Shown piece by piece: positions 1-10,390 of a stretch of 64,000 bases of DNA (position 1 is the stretch's first letter; every line of letters begins with the position of its first letter). The notes below the pieces were generated by a model, which did not search any database, was not told where the DNA came from, and worked only from the letters and a program-made list of their open reading frames with translations. A program made the translations under genes and the position numbers. Origin of the DNA: Strigops habroptila (Eukaryota > Chordata > Aves > Psittaciformes > Psittacidae); assembly GCF_004027225.2 (NCBI RefSeq), contig NC_044301.2, positions 27,095,685-27,159,684 of the forward strand. Direction: 5' to 3'.

Positions 1-590
1 CTTTAATAATCCTATATGGCCTGTTAAGAAGAGTGATGGGACATGGCAAATGACAGTGGACTATAGGGAACTTAACAAGTACACCCCGCCACTCGCAGCT
101 GCAGTGTCAGACACAGTTACTTTAACTGAAAAAATACAACGGCACCCTGGAACTTGGTATGCAGCAATTGATATAGCTAATGCTTTCTTTACAATACCCA
201 TTGCGGAGGAACATTGGGATCAGTTCACTTTTACTTGGTGAGGTAGGCAGTATACATTTACCCGCTTACCCCAAGGGTAGCTCCATAGTCCCACCCTCTG
301 CCACCGAATTGTGGCAGAACACTTGGACGAAGTGCCAGTGCCAAAGAAACTACAAATTGGACATTATATTGATGACATAATGATTCAGGGAGAAACTGAG
401 CAAGAAGTACAAGAACAATTAGAATTAGTATTGCAGCATATGAAAAGTAAAGGCTGGGAAATTAATCCAGACAAAATTCAAGAACCTGCCCAAAATGTAA
501 AATTTTTAGGAATTCAATGGCACTGTGGTCATCGGGAAATATTGTCCAGAGCTAAGCAGAAGATTTTAGATTTTGTTACCCCATGAAGTA
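1..590 (+). pseudogene. ERV-L-like pol: reverse transcriptase remnant
   Basis: This is the 5'-truncated start, at the window edge, of a plus-strand retroviral pol. The frames at 50-241 and 311-586 show the RT fingers and palm. They include DIANAFF around the first catalytic aspartate and YIDDIM, the YxDD catalytic box, at about 367-384. The style (TVDYRELNK … AAIDIANAFFTIP) is that of class III (ERV-L) RT. A stop at 241-243 and a frame change to the YIDD segment break the frame, so this is a dead copy. The rest of pol follows downstream without interruption by another element. Confidence 0.85.
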
Positions 591-1690
591 AAGTGGAAGC
601 TCAGTGATTTATCAGTTTGTTTGGCTTTTGGTGATAACACATCCCTCACTTGGGGCAAATACTTGCTCCATTATATAAAGTCATGTGAAAGAAATATGAA
701 TTTGAGTGGGGAAATGAGCAGCAGCAAGCATTCAAAACAGCTAAACAAGCAATTCAGCAGGCTCTGGACCTCTGGCCAGTACAGGCCAGAGAAGTGGAAT
801 TGAATGTCTCTGTAAATGATAATTATGCCAGTTGGAGTCTTTGGCAGAAGCAGGGTAGGAAGAAAGTGCCCTTAGGATTTTGGAACTGAAAATTACCTGA
901 AGCCGGGCAAAGGTATACACCATTCAAGAAGCAGCTATTGGCATGTTACTGGGCCTTAGTGGAAACGGAACAAATGACAGTTGGACATGATGTAGTACTA
1001 AGGCCTGAAATTCCAATAATGCAGTGGATAAACAGTTCACCCAAAACACACAGGATAGGACATGCTCAGGAAGCTAGCATAATTAAATGGAAATGGTATA
1101 TCCAAGATACAGCCAAAGTAGGGGTTGGGGGAGTGGCAGCACTTCATGAGAAAGTTGCCAAAGCCCCTGCAAGTGAACCAGCAAATGTAGATCACCTGAG
1201 CAGCAAACAAGAATCACCAGTAAAATGGGGAAAACCCCTAGACCAATTAACAGAAGAAGAGAGGAAGCATGCCTGGTTTACTGATGGGTCAGCTAAATAT
1301 ATTAGTGGGAAACGTTTCTGGAAAGCTGTAGCCTATAACCCATCCCAGAATAAGTTCCAAGTCACTACAGGTGAAGGTAAAAGTAGCCAGTATGCTGAAT
1401 TATATGCTGTATATGTGGCAATTAAACAAGAAGAACTAGGACAATGTCATATTTTTACAGATTCATGGTCAGTTGCCAATGGTTTAGCTACCTGGCTCCC
1501 AACTTGGGCCGCACATGACTGGAAATTTCATTCCAAAGAAGTATGGAGGAAGGAACTGTGGCAACATATTTGGGCATTCGTCCAACAAACTCGAGTCACC
1601 GTGTTCCATGTAGATGCTCACTGTGGAGCTGACACCCTAGAACGATGGTATAATTCTGTTGCAGATGGACAAGCAAAAATCTCTCAAGTT
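591..1690 (+). pseudogene. ERV-L-like pol: RT connection and RNase H remnant
   Basis: The frame at 938-1981 carries RNase H. The first acidic motif WFTDGSAKY is at about 1273-1299, followed by a conserved QYAELYAVYVA helix and FTDSWSVANGL. A later VFHVDAHC segment marks the third region near 1600. Before 938 the connection domain is shifted between frames with stops. RNase H runs directly into the integrase zinc-binding domain in the same frame, as expected for a pol polyprotein. Class III affinity is inferred from motif style. Confidence 0.8.
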
Positions 1691-2390
1691 GTGGTGGAAG
1701 ACCCTCATCACAAACAACAGATGGGTTTGGCCAAATGGGCACACCAGAAATGCAGTCATCTTGGAGAGAAAGCTACTTACAGGTGGGCCCAGGACCACGG
1801 AATTGTTATAAATTTGGATATCATTACAACAGTGATAGCCCAGTGCCCCATCTGCCAACATACACAGCAAAGGACCATACCACATATAGTACTAGGGCAA
1901 TTGAATCAGGGAATTGAACCAGGGAAAATCTGGGTTGTTGATATGTGTGTACAGCTGTTGACACATACTCTGGATATTTAATAGCACATCCATGTAGACG
2001 AGCAACCCAGGATAGTACTATTAAAACACTAGAATTGATCATTTTATACTATGCCGTTCCTTTGCAAATTCAGAGTGACAACGGTTCACACTTTAAAAAC
2101 CAGAAGGTACAATAATTTGCTGATATGAACAACATCCAATGGATATTTCATATACCATATTATCCACAAGCCACCAGATTAACTGAACAGATGAATGGCT
2201 TCCTTAAAGAACAGTTGAAGAAACTGAGGGGAGGCAAATTAAACATGCGGAGAGACCATTTTTCTGAAGCACTACAGATGTTGAACAACAGACCCATTGG
2301 GGAAATGGAAACCCCTTTAATGAGGATGACTACTCCTAGTTTGCAAATAAAACCATTAACAGTGGCAGAAACCCTCACATACTGGGAAAT
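1691..2390 (+). pseudogene. ERV-L-like pol: integrase zinc-binding and core remnant
   Basis: The segment begins with an HHCC zinc-binding domain (H…H, then CPICQ at about 1846-1860). The core starts at WVVDMC near 1930. A frame stop at 1981 is followed by a second frame from 2125 containing IPYYPQ and LTEQMNGFLKEQLKK, the region of the third catalytic acid of the DDE triad. The middle of the core (1981-2124) is out of frame but recognisable, with QSDNGSHF at about 2071-2094. The function would have been strand transfer of viral DNA into host DNA. The copy is inactive. Confidence 0.8.
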
Positions 2391-2946
2391 AAAGGAGGGA
2401 GCTTTAGCACCTTATCGAGCAACTCAGGATGCTGCAGGATTAGATTTGTATTCTGTACAAATGCATAGATTGAACATCCGAGGCATTTGTGTCATTGATA
2501 CTGGTACTGGAGTATATATCCCATCAGGTTACTTTGGTTTGATAGCCCCAAGGTCCACTTTGGTTATCAAAGGTGTTCAAATACTTGGGTGCATAATCGA
2601 TTCAGATTATCAAGGGGAGATGAAGGTGATTTTGTTGAATAGCAAAGATCAAGATATCTTAATTCAGCCATGAGACTGTGTTGCTCAAATGTTGATTTTG
2701 CCTGTGTCGAAAATGTAGGTGAGAAGGGGGGAAGGCCCACAGATAAATATCACTCGAGGGAACTGTGGATTTGGATCCACTGACCAATTGAATAGTGGAG
2801 CTAAAGTTTGGGTTCAAACACCCAACAGCCCACCTGAGCCAGCTGAAATAATTGCCACTGGAAAAGACAATGTGGTATTAGTGATTAAGTCCAGACAAGA
2901 AAAATTGGAATATGTCCCTGTGAATAAATGTTATTTGAGAGAATGA
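2391..2946 (+). pseudogene. ERV-L-like pol: dUTPase and integrase C-terminal-like domain
   Basis: Directly after the integrase core, in the same frame (2125-2673), lies a trimeric dUTPase. Motif 1 is AAGLDLYS (about 2430-2453), motif 2 APRSTL (about 2546-2563) and motif 3 GCIIDSDYQGEM (about 2589-2624). Motif 4 (CVAQMLIL) follows a stop at 2671. Motif 5, RGNCGFGSTD, lies in the next open frame at about 2752-2781. It is followed by a VWVQTP … PVNKCYLRE segment ending at 2946, which looks like the integrase C-terminal SH3-type domain. A dUTPase located 3' of integrase is the known arrangement of class III ERV-L elements. All five motifs remain legible although the frame is interrupted. Confidence 0.8.
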
Positions 2947-3789
2947 TATTATTATGTTTTAATTTTGTGTTTTACAGAAACTACAGATCCTAGCTGTCCT
3001 CATATGTCTTTTGGCCCTTTGGGTGATGCCATTACCCTAGGAAGCTATCTGAAAAAGACTGACATCTCGCTTGTGCGCTGGAGATGGAAGAGTGGCACCA
3101 GATCTTGGAGACAAGATAATCACATCTGTAATGTGAATAAACCTTGCTGTCGTAGCAAGTTCAGCATTTTCCTCAGGAGTACAGAGGTGGACAACCAGTT
3201 TGTCAGGAAAACGCTACTGATAATTATTTGTACAACATCAAATGGATTAAGATGTAGTAATTATAGCTAATGCTAATATTGTTGCTATCAAATGTTGTAA
3301 ACTTTCTAGTTCTTATATTCACTGTGCTGACAGTACTGAAAATGTATATAACCTGAGCAGTAGTATTTGGGGATGTAACTATAGCATCCCTCAATGTGCA
3401 TAATAGTTGTTACACTCATTAACAATATGGAATTGCTGTCTACGGTACCACTTATGAGGCATTGTGTCTCGTGTGTCTCTGTCATGACTGGGAATCAAAA
3501 AGGACTGAATGTAATGGATGGGAACCTAGCTGGGAGCTGATTCTATCTCATGACTGAGAATCATAACAAAAGATGTTGTTTGCCACAGTGTATTCGTCAG
3601 AGTATATATGTTTATGTTCATCGTAACTGTTTGTCGGAAAGAGGCAGGAAAACATAGGTGTGCAGCTGTTCTATTACCTTCATACTTGGCCACAATGGAG
3701 CGCCTGGCCAACGCTCTCAGAGTGGACAACGGTGAGATCATGAGAAACTGCATGGTCCCACGAGTAAATGATTAGAGATCTGGCATAAA
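2947..3789 (+). pseudogene. Possible env remnant after pol
   Basis: Just past pol a good splice acceptor (pyrimidine tract then TTTTACAG ending at 2977) precedes a hydrophobic stretch, KLQILAVLICLLALWVM, that resembles a signal peptide. Beyond it the three frames carry cysteine-rich, potentially N-glycosylated pieces: ICNVNKPCC near 3125-3151, CCKLSSSYIHC and GCNYSIPQC between about 3290 and 3400, and CNGWEPSWE near 3510. This pattern fits a decayed surface glycoprotein expressed from a spliced RNA. I recognise no specific env family, and ERV-L elements generally lack env, so the call is tentative. The region ends where a CR1 begins. Confidence 0.35.
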
Positions 3790-4842
3790 GCTGGTTGGAT
3801 GGCTGCACGCAAAGAGTTGTGTTAAACAGCTCGATGTCCAGTTAGAAAACAGAAATGAGCCGTGCCCTTCAGGGATCAGTGTTGGGACCTGTCTTGTTCA
3901 ATATCTTTGTCGGCGACATGGACAGTGGGATTGAGTGTGCCCTCACCAAGTTTGCTGACGACACCAAGCTGTGTGGTTTGGTTGATACACTGGAGGGAAG
4001 GGATGCCATCCAGAGGGACCTTGACATGCTCGCGAGGTGGGCCGATGCCAACCTTATGAAGTTTAATCAAGCCAAGTGCAAGGTCCTACACCTGGGTAGG
4101 GGCAATCCCAGGCACAGCTACAGGTTGGGCGGAGAAGAGATTCAGAGCAGCCCTGAGGAGAAGGACTTGGGGGTGTTGGTCAACGAGAAGCTTTACATGA
4201 GCCGGCAGTGTGCACTCACAGCCCAGAAAGCCAACCGTATCCTGGGCTGCATCAAAAGCAGCATAACCAGCAGGTTGAAGGAGGTGATCCTGCCCCTCTA
4301 CTCTCCTCTCATGAGACCTCACTTGGAGTACTGTGTACAGTTCTTGTGTCTTCAACATAAAAAGGACATGGAACTCTTGGAGCAAGTCCAGAGGAGGGCC
4401 ACAAGGATGATAAGAGGGCTGGAGCACCTCCCGTATGAAGACAGGCTGAGAAAGTTGGGACTGTTCAGCCTGGAGAAGAGAAGGCTGTGTGGAGACCTCC
4501 TAGCAGCCTTCCAGTATCTGAAGGGGGCCTACAAGGATGCTGGGGAGGGACTCTTCGTTACGGACTGTAGTGGTAGGACAAGGGGGAATGGGTTCAAACT
4601 TAAACAGGGGAAGTTTAGATTAGCTATAAGGAAGAAGTTCTTTACAGTGAGGGTGGTGAGGCACTGGAATGGGTTGCCCAGGGAAGATGTGAATGCTCCA
4701 TCCCTGGCGGTGTTCAAGGCTAGGTTGGACAGAGCCTTGGGTGACATGGTTTAGTGCGAGGTGTCCCTGCCCATGGCAGGGGGGTTGGAACTAGATGATC
4801 TTAAGGTCCTTTCCAACCCTAACTATTCTATGATTCTATGAT
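3790..4842 (+). mobile_element. CR1 LINE, 5'-truncated 3' end
   Basis: The copy starts inside ORF2 at the segment equivalent to LDGxTxRVVxNGxMS and runs to the CR1 3' terminus, where CCAACCCTAACTATTCTATG is followed by the short tail repeat. The frame 3855-4754 is open for 299 codons. It includes the RT catalytic box FADDTKL and the conserved CR1 C-terminal region ending [13 protein letters not shown]. It is truncated 5', as is usual for target-primed insertions, and it sits inside or beside the 3' part of the preceding ERV. Confidence 0.92.
3855..4754 (+). pseudogene. CR1 ORF2 fragment (RT palm to C-terminus)
   Basis: An open frame encodes the last part of the CR1 ORF2 protein. [12 protein letters not shown] and FADDTKL are RT motifs around the catalytic aspartates, followed by the thumb and the CR1-specific C-terminal domain. 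The endonuclease and the first RT motifs are missing, so it cannot act on its own. The length of intact frame implies a fairly young insertion. Confidence 0.88.
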
Positions 4843-5271
4843 AAAAGCGGGTCCCTCCTGTGGCCATGGGAGAAGCCTCACCTATGGGTGGATGCACCAT
4901 GTAGGAATTTTTCCAGTTACCTGAGACTCCTGGCATCGGCTGCAACGGGGCTTCCCAGCTGGAAGTGTGGGCCTAGATGATAATTCAGTGGTAATTGGTA
5001 ATGTATTTCTTCTTAATCTCTGTTCTTTCTATGCAGTAATGATTTGATGCATTGCTAGCTTTCTTCGGTACTTTACTTATATGCCTATATCTCTGATTTG
5101 CCTTATTGTACCTATTCACTATATATGTAGAGAGATATTTACCTAATTCACATTAGTGTACTTGCTTTTAGTGTCCTTATTGGCTTTAGTGTGCCTGTTT
5201 AATAAACTCTGCATATTATACAGCTAGTGTGTGGTCACTTTGTGGCATAACCTATCTGTCAGCAAAACACC
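4843..5271 (+). other. Probable LTR/3' remainder of the plus-strand ERV
   Basis: This stretch lies between the CR1 tail and a second ERV. It is AT-rich and has AATAAA (in TTTAATAAACTCTGC at about 5199-5213) followed by a GT-rich segment and an end resembling …GTCAGCAAAACA. Those are features of an LTR R-U5 end. No matching partner LTR is in the window, so assignment to the 1-3789 element is inference. Alternatively it is single-copy flank. Confidence 0.35.
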
Positions 5272-6369
5272 TGGTGGGCCCATGACACCTCAGGGCAGAG
5301 ATGCAACATGTAGATGGGCTCGTGATCGAGGGGTGGACTTAACAATGGACACTATTGCCCACGTTATTCATGAATGTGAAACGTGCTGCAATTAAGCAAG
5401 CCAAACAGTTAAAGCCTCTCTGGTATGGAGGACGATGGCTGAAGTACAAATATGGGGAGGCCTGGCAGATTGACTATATCACACTCCCACCGACCCGCCA
5501 AGGCAAGTGCCATGTGCTTACTATGGTGGAAGCAACCACCAGATGGCTGGAAACAAATGCTGTGCCCCACACCACTGCCTGGAACACTATCCTGGGCCTT
5601 GAGAAACAAGTCTTGTGGCAACACGGCACCCCAGAATGAATTGAGGCAGACAACGTGACTCATTTCCAGAACAACCTTATAGCAGGGCACCGAGTGAGTA
5701 TATCACATCCCCTATCACATACCAGCCTCTGGGAAAATCGAACGGTACAATGGGCTGTTAAAAACTACACTGAGAGCAATGGGTGGGGGGACTTTCAAAC
5801 ACTGGGATACACATTTACCAAAAGCCACCTGGTTGGTCAACACTAGGGGATCTGCCAACAGGGCTGGCTCACCCCAATCAGAACTTTTACATACTGTAGA
5901 AGGGCATAAAGTTCCTGTGGTGCACATAAAGAATTTGTTGGGGAAGACAGTCTGGGTTATTCCTGCTTCAGGTAAAGGCAAACCCACTCATGGGATTGCT
6001 TTTGCTCAGGCACCTGGATATACTTGGTGGATAATGCAGGCAGATAGGGAAGTCCAGTGTGTACCTGAAGGGGATTTACTTTTGGGGGAAAAGAGCCAAT
6101 GAACGCAATTATTGTCAGCAGGCAACAATTCAACACTACACACTTCCCTCCTGCCCTGAAAGACTGTTACAATAGATGGAGCCTGACATCATGGACTGGA
6201 TGAATTCAGCAACTTTATAGGGATTGGTCCATGGACTAAGGAAAGATATCTCTCTCTCTGTGTGTGGGTGTGGGTGTATATATATATATATGAGAGACAA
6301 AAGTGATGGTATATGGAAAAATATGGGATCTGAGCATGACGTGAATGGTATGGAATAAGGGGTGGATAC
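5272..6369 (+). pseudogene. ERV-L (copy E) integrase remnant and PPT region
   Basis: The segment begins abruptly inside the integrase zinc-binding domain. It continues with the core (EAWQIDYITLP, near 5455-5490) and ends with the C-terminal domain KTVWVIPASGKGKP … stop at about 6100. It matches the minus-strand copy at 15683-16540 closely but has in-frame stops (near 5637) and frameshifts. No env follows. After a (CT)n(GT)n(TA)n microsatellite at about 6250-6292, a short purine tract (AAGGGGTGGA) leads into the LTR at 6370. Confidence 0.85.
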
Positions 6370-6935
6370 TGTCCTGGGTTCAGGTACAACAGTCATTTAT
6401 TCTCCTTCTTAGTAGCTGGTGATGTGCTGTGTTTTTGACATTGAGGCTGGGAACAATGCTGATAACACTGAAGTTTTTAGTTGTTGCCAAGTAATGTTTA
6501 CTCCGATTAAGGACTTTCCCAGTCTCATGCTCTGCCAGGGAGGAAGGGAAGCCAGGAAGAAGCAGAGACAGGACACCTGACCCAAACTAGCCAAAGGGGT
6601 ATTCCATTCCACAGCACATCATGCCCAGTATATAAACTGGGGGGAGTTACCCGGAAGGCCCAGATGGCTGCTTGGGTTGGTCTGGGTATCGGTCAGCGGG
6701 TGGGGAGCAATTGTATCCTCTCCCCTTGTTATTTCCCTTATCATTATTATTATTGGTAGTGGTAGTAGTATTAGTTTTGCATTATACCTTAGTTACTGGA
6801 CTGTTCTTATCTCAACCCGTGGGATTTACATTCTTTAGATTCGCCTCCACATTCCTCCAGGAGCAGGGGGGAAGAGGGGGGGAGTGAGCAAGAGGATGCA
6901 TGATTCTGAGTTACGGGCTGGGCTTAAACCATGAG
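6370..6935 (+). mobile_element. ERV-L LTR, plus orientation (copy E 3' LTR)
   Basis: Starts TGTCCTGGGTTCAG and carries the family TATA box AGTATATAAACTGG at about 6628-6641. It ends …GGGCTTAAACCATGA, two bases short of the family terminus (CCATGACA or CCACAACA). It belongs to the short LTR subtype of about 566 bp. The last bases abut a minus-strand pol fragment, so the true LTR end is lost. Confidence 0.88.
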
Positions 6936-8371
6936 ATGTTTTCCCACAATATGGCAAGACCCATCAGTAAACAAGGCATATTGCTTTTCACTTTCTGACA
7001 GTTCATTATACAGTGGGTCCTCTGAAGCAGCATGACCCCTTTCATAGGCTGCCAGTATCTCTTTTTCAGTGGGAGTATAGCCAACCTCAGATCGTCTGTA
7101 TCCCTAACTCCAAAAGCTGAGGGGTTGACCTCGAGTCTCCCCTGGAGCTTTCTGCCAGAGGCTCCAGGTAGGATCATTCTCCCCAGCTGTGGTGTAAAGC
7201 ACATTTTTCACATCTTGCCTGGTCCAGACTGATCCAAGGGCTACTGCATGAACTATTTCTCGTTTAAATTGTTCAAAGGCTTGTTGTTGCTCAGGGCCCC
7301 ATTTGAAATCATTCTTCTTCTGGGTCACATGGTAGAGAGGGCTTACAATCAGACTGTAATTTGGGATGTGCATTCTCCAGAACCCCACAACACCTAAGAA
7401 AGCTTGTGTTTCTCTCTTATCAGTTGGTGGAGACATTGCTGTTATCTCGTTGATCACATCTGTGGGGATCTGGCGACGTCCATCTTGCCATTTTATTCCC
7501 AAAAATTGAATCTCCTGTGCAAGTCCCTTGACCTTACTCCGTTTTATGGCAAAACCGGCCTTCAGCAGGATTTGGATTATCTTCCTCCCTTTCTCAAAAA
7601 CCTCTCCTGTATCACTCTATATGATAATGTCATCAATGTATTGCAGGTGTTCCGGAGCTTGCCCCTGTTCCAGTGCAGTCTGGATCAATCCATGGCAGAT
7701 GGTAGGGCTGTGTTTCCACCCCTGGGGCAGTCGGTTCCAAGTGTACTGGATGCCCCTCCAAGTAAAAGAGAACTGTGGCCTGCACTCTGCTGCCAAAGGG
7801 ATTGAGAAGAATGCATTAGCAGTATCAATTGTGGCATCCCACTTGGCTGCCTTTGACTCCAGTTCATATTGAAGTTCTAGCATGTCCAGTACGGCAGCAC
7901 TCAATGGTGGTGTGACTTCATTCAGGCCACGATAGTCTACTGTTGGTCTCCACTCCCCATTAGAGTTTCACACTGGCCATATGCGGCTCTTAAAGGGTGA
8001 GCTGGTCCTGCTGTTCACTCCTTGGCTCTCCCATCTACGGATCAGCTTATGGATGTGAATCAGCGAGTCTCAGTTGGCATGATATTGCCACTGGTGCACT
8101 GTTGTGGTTGCGATTGGCACTTGTTGTTCTTTGACCTTCAGCAACCCCACAACAGAAGGATCCTCTGAGAGACCAGGCAAGGTGGGCAGCTGCTTAATTT
8201 CCTCTGTCTCCAAGTAAGCTATATCAAAAGCCCATCAGTACCCTTTTGGGTCTTTGAAGTACCCTCTCCTGAGATAGTCTATGCCAGGGATGCATGGAGC
8301 CTCTGGCCAAGTCATAATGGGGTGCTTTTGCCACTCCTTCCCATTCAGGCTGATTTCACCCTCTAGTATCT
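6933..8371 (-). pseudogene. ERV-L pol fragment: protease end, RT, start of RNase H
   Basis: Reading leftwards from 8371, the segment shows the end of the protease region, then RT (TANAFFSIPLA; YIDDIII at about 7617-7640). The RT connection in frame 7104-7502 includes FLGVVGFWRMHIPNYS. It stops in RNase H (LFTDGS near 6966-6985). Relative to the copy at 14694-19778 it lacks roughly 250 bp between the connection domain and RNase H. It may be the 3' part of the provirus whose 5' part is at 19784-21814, the intervening DNA being later insertions, but a piece of gag/pro is missing between them. Confidence 0.85.
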
Positions 8372-8466
8372 CTCTATATGTTAGCAAGTTAGAACAGTTT
8401 GCTCTATTTTACCATATTAGTTTAAAGTCACACACACTATTGTTTAAACCTATAATTTAAGCCTAC
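8372..8466 (-). mobile_element. Class I ERV 3' LTR, first ~95 bp only
   Basis: Minus strand TGTAGGCTTAAATTATAGG… matches the first ~95 bp of the 5' LTR at 14563-14465. The remaining ~520 bp are deleted. Directly 5' of it (8467-8480, minus strand) is the polypurine tract CAAAGGGGGGAAA, the primer site for plus-strand synthesis. Confidence 0.85.
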
Positions 8467-8529
8467 ATTTCCCCCCTTTGAGACTTATAGGATATACACC
8501 TATCCTGTAAGTCTCATTCTGTATCCTTT

Positions 8530-9020
8530 ACCAATATTTGATTCTAATACGCCATCATGACCAGCTACTACAAAATTGAATCATGATACATGCTAGGATA
8601 CATACACAAATTATTACCACAAGCAAGTTTTTTGCACATATCCAATTTGGTAGCCAAGAAGTAAGTCCATGCCATAATTCTTCAAATCCCCAGGAAGTAT
8701 CATATCTAGCGGCCTGATTTAAGATCTTTGTCTGCTTCCAGATTTCTGCTAGATCTGTGGATATTCTGCCATGTTATCAGGGATAGGCTGGATACCTCAA
8801 TCTGTAATGCCTTAATAGCATCCGGGAGTACAACACCCAGCATATGTGTTGCAATCCATCCTGGGGGAAGGGCTTTTCTAGTAGTATTATTACACAACCA
8901 ATACCACCCTTTCCCTTCTGGAGCATTCCAATAGCCAGTTTGGGGTCCCTGAAGCTGGAGTGGCATTGTCCAGCTACAGTTTGGGTAATGTCCTACCAAG
9001 ATATTACCAGGGCTAAGAGT
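8530..9020 (-). pseudogene. Class I ERV env remnants
   Basis: Two pieces survive. The first, in frame with the integrase ORF, contains HYPNCSW, GYWNAPEGKGWYWLCNNTT and LPPGW, a cysteine-poor leftover of the SU/TM boundary. The second, from about 8705 to 8560 in another frame, shows WHGLTSWLPNW followed by a hydrophobic membrane anchor (LLVVIICVCILACIMI) and a stop. Most of SU and the TM ectodomain are missing, so it could not make an envelope protein. Confidence 0.7.
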
Positions 9021-9800
9021 TTTACCCAGTGCCAGCAGGTATTGTCTGATATCCTTTTTTTCCTGTGAAAACATATCATCAGGAACAAAAGGCAGTTGGT
9101 AAGGCTGCCCATACATCAGTTCATATGGACTCACATGATTCCTTCCTGGCTGTATTAGTATCCTTAACAAAGCAATTGGTAGGGCTTGTAACCAAGTTAA
9201 AGTGTCTTGACATATTTTACATAACTGTAACTTGAGTGTCTGATTCATACGTTCCACTTTCCCACTAGCCTGAGGTCTATATAGGGTATGCAGAGCCCAC
9301 TTGATTCCCAAACACTCTCTCACCTTCTTAACTACTTCTGCAACAAAGTGCAGACCTCTATCCGAGGACAAGCCTGCTGCTACACCAAATTGGGGTATTA
9401 TTTGATTCAATAAATGTTTTACTACTTCACGAGCCATATTGGTGCAACAGGGGTATACCTCTGGCCACCCACTGAAAGTGTTGACCAAAAGATATCTGTA
9501 ACCTTCTTTTCTTGGCAGTTCCTTAAAATCTATTTGCCAGTACTCACCTGGAATCATCCCTGTTTTCATTACTCCTGAAATCACTCTAGTTCCTGTGTTA
9601 GGATTATTTGCCCTACAGATTTCACATTTTTCAACTATTGATTTTACAATTTCTGACATATGTCAGCTGAGTAGGGTCTTTTTCAGATATTTAATCAGAT
9701 TTTCTGACCCCCAGTGTGTGGCCTCATGTTCCTTCATGGCTACTTCTCTCATTAAACTAGGGGTAAGTATTGTTTGCCTCTGAGGGGTTACTGCCCAGCC
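9020..9800 (-). pseudogene. Class I ERV integrase
   Basis: The zinc-binding domain (HEATHWGSENL … CEICRANNP) is cut by a stop near 9660. The core follows in the 8706-9659 frame: YWQIDFKELP, then SDRGLHF where the second catalytic aspartate sits, then ASGKVERMNQ with the glutamate. The C-terminal side has SPYELMYGQPYQLP, the GPY/F-type region of gammaretroviral integrases. At about 9020 the frame runs directly into env sequence because of an internal deletion. Confidence 0.85.
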
Positions 9801-10390
9801 ACTCTCTTCTAATTTTTCTCCCAATTAATCGATAAACTTTTTATCTTGTTCTCCATAATGTGGCTTTTGATCTGGTACTCTCGATACTTTTGCTGGGATT
9901 AGGGCTAAAATTCCGGTGTTGGCTGCCTCTTTGGCCGCTTTGTTGGCTAGTTGATTTCCTCGTACGATGTCATCATTGTCCTTTTTCTGGTGAGCTTTAC
10001 AATGCATAACTGCCACCTGTGCTGGCAACTGAATGGCTTCTAGTAATTTTAAAATTTGGTCGGAATGTTTAATCTCACTTCCTTTGGAGGTTAAAAGTCC
10101 CCTTTCTTTCCAGATTGCCCCATGAGCATGTACTATGCTAAAGGTGCATTTTGAATCAGTCCATATATTTATTTCTTTCCTTGGCTTAATTCCAGGGCTC
10201 TGGTCAGGGCCACAAGCTTGGCCTTTTGTGCAGACATGTTCGATGGTAGTGCTTTCACTTCTATAATAGAGTCTGCGGTTACAATGGCATATCCAGTCTT
10301 TTGGGTCCCATTCTGCACAAAGCTGCTACCATCAGTATACAATTCCCAATCTGCATTTTCCAGTGGCTGGTCTCTCAAGTCTTTTTGACT
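9801..10390 (-). pseudogene. Class I ERV RNase H
   Basis: The frame 10169-10378 has WELYTDGSSF with the first catalytic aspartate and AQKAKLVALTRAL with the helix. The frame shifts near 10170, where IWTDSKC is found. The frame 9825-10028 has VMHCKAHQKKDN and GNQLANKAAKEAA, the end of the domain. At least one frameshift and stops interrupt it. Gammaretroviral RNase H style. Confidence 0.8.

Noticed and set aside
6250..6292. CT/GT/TA microsatellite as an independent feature
   Set aside because: The same repeat occurs at about 15335-15390 in copy B, so it is part of the ERV-L 3' region and not a separate locus.
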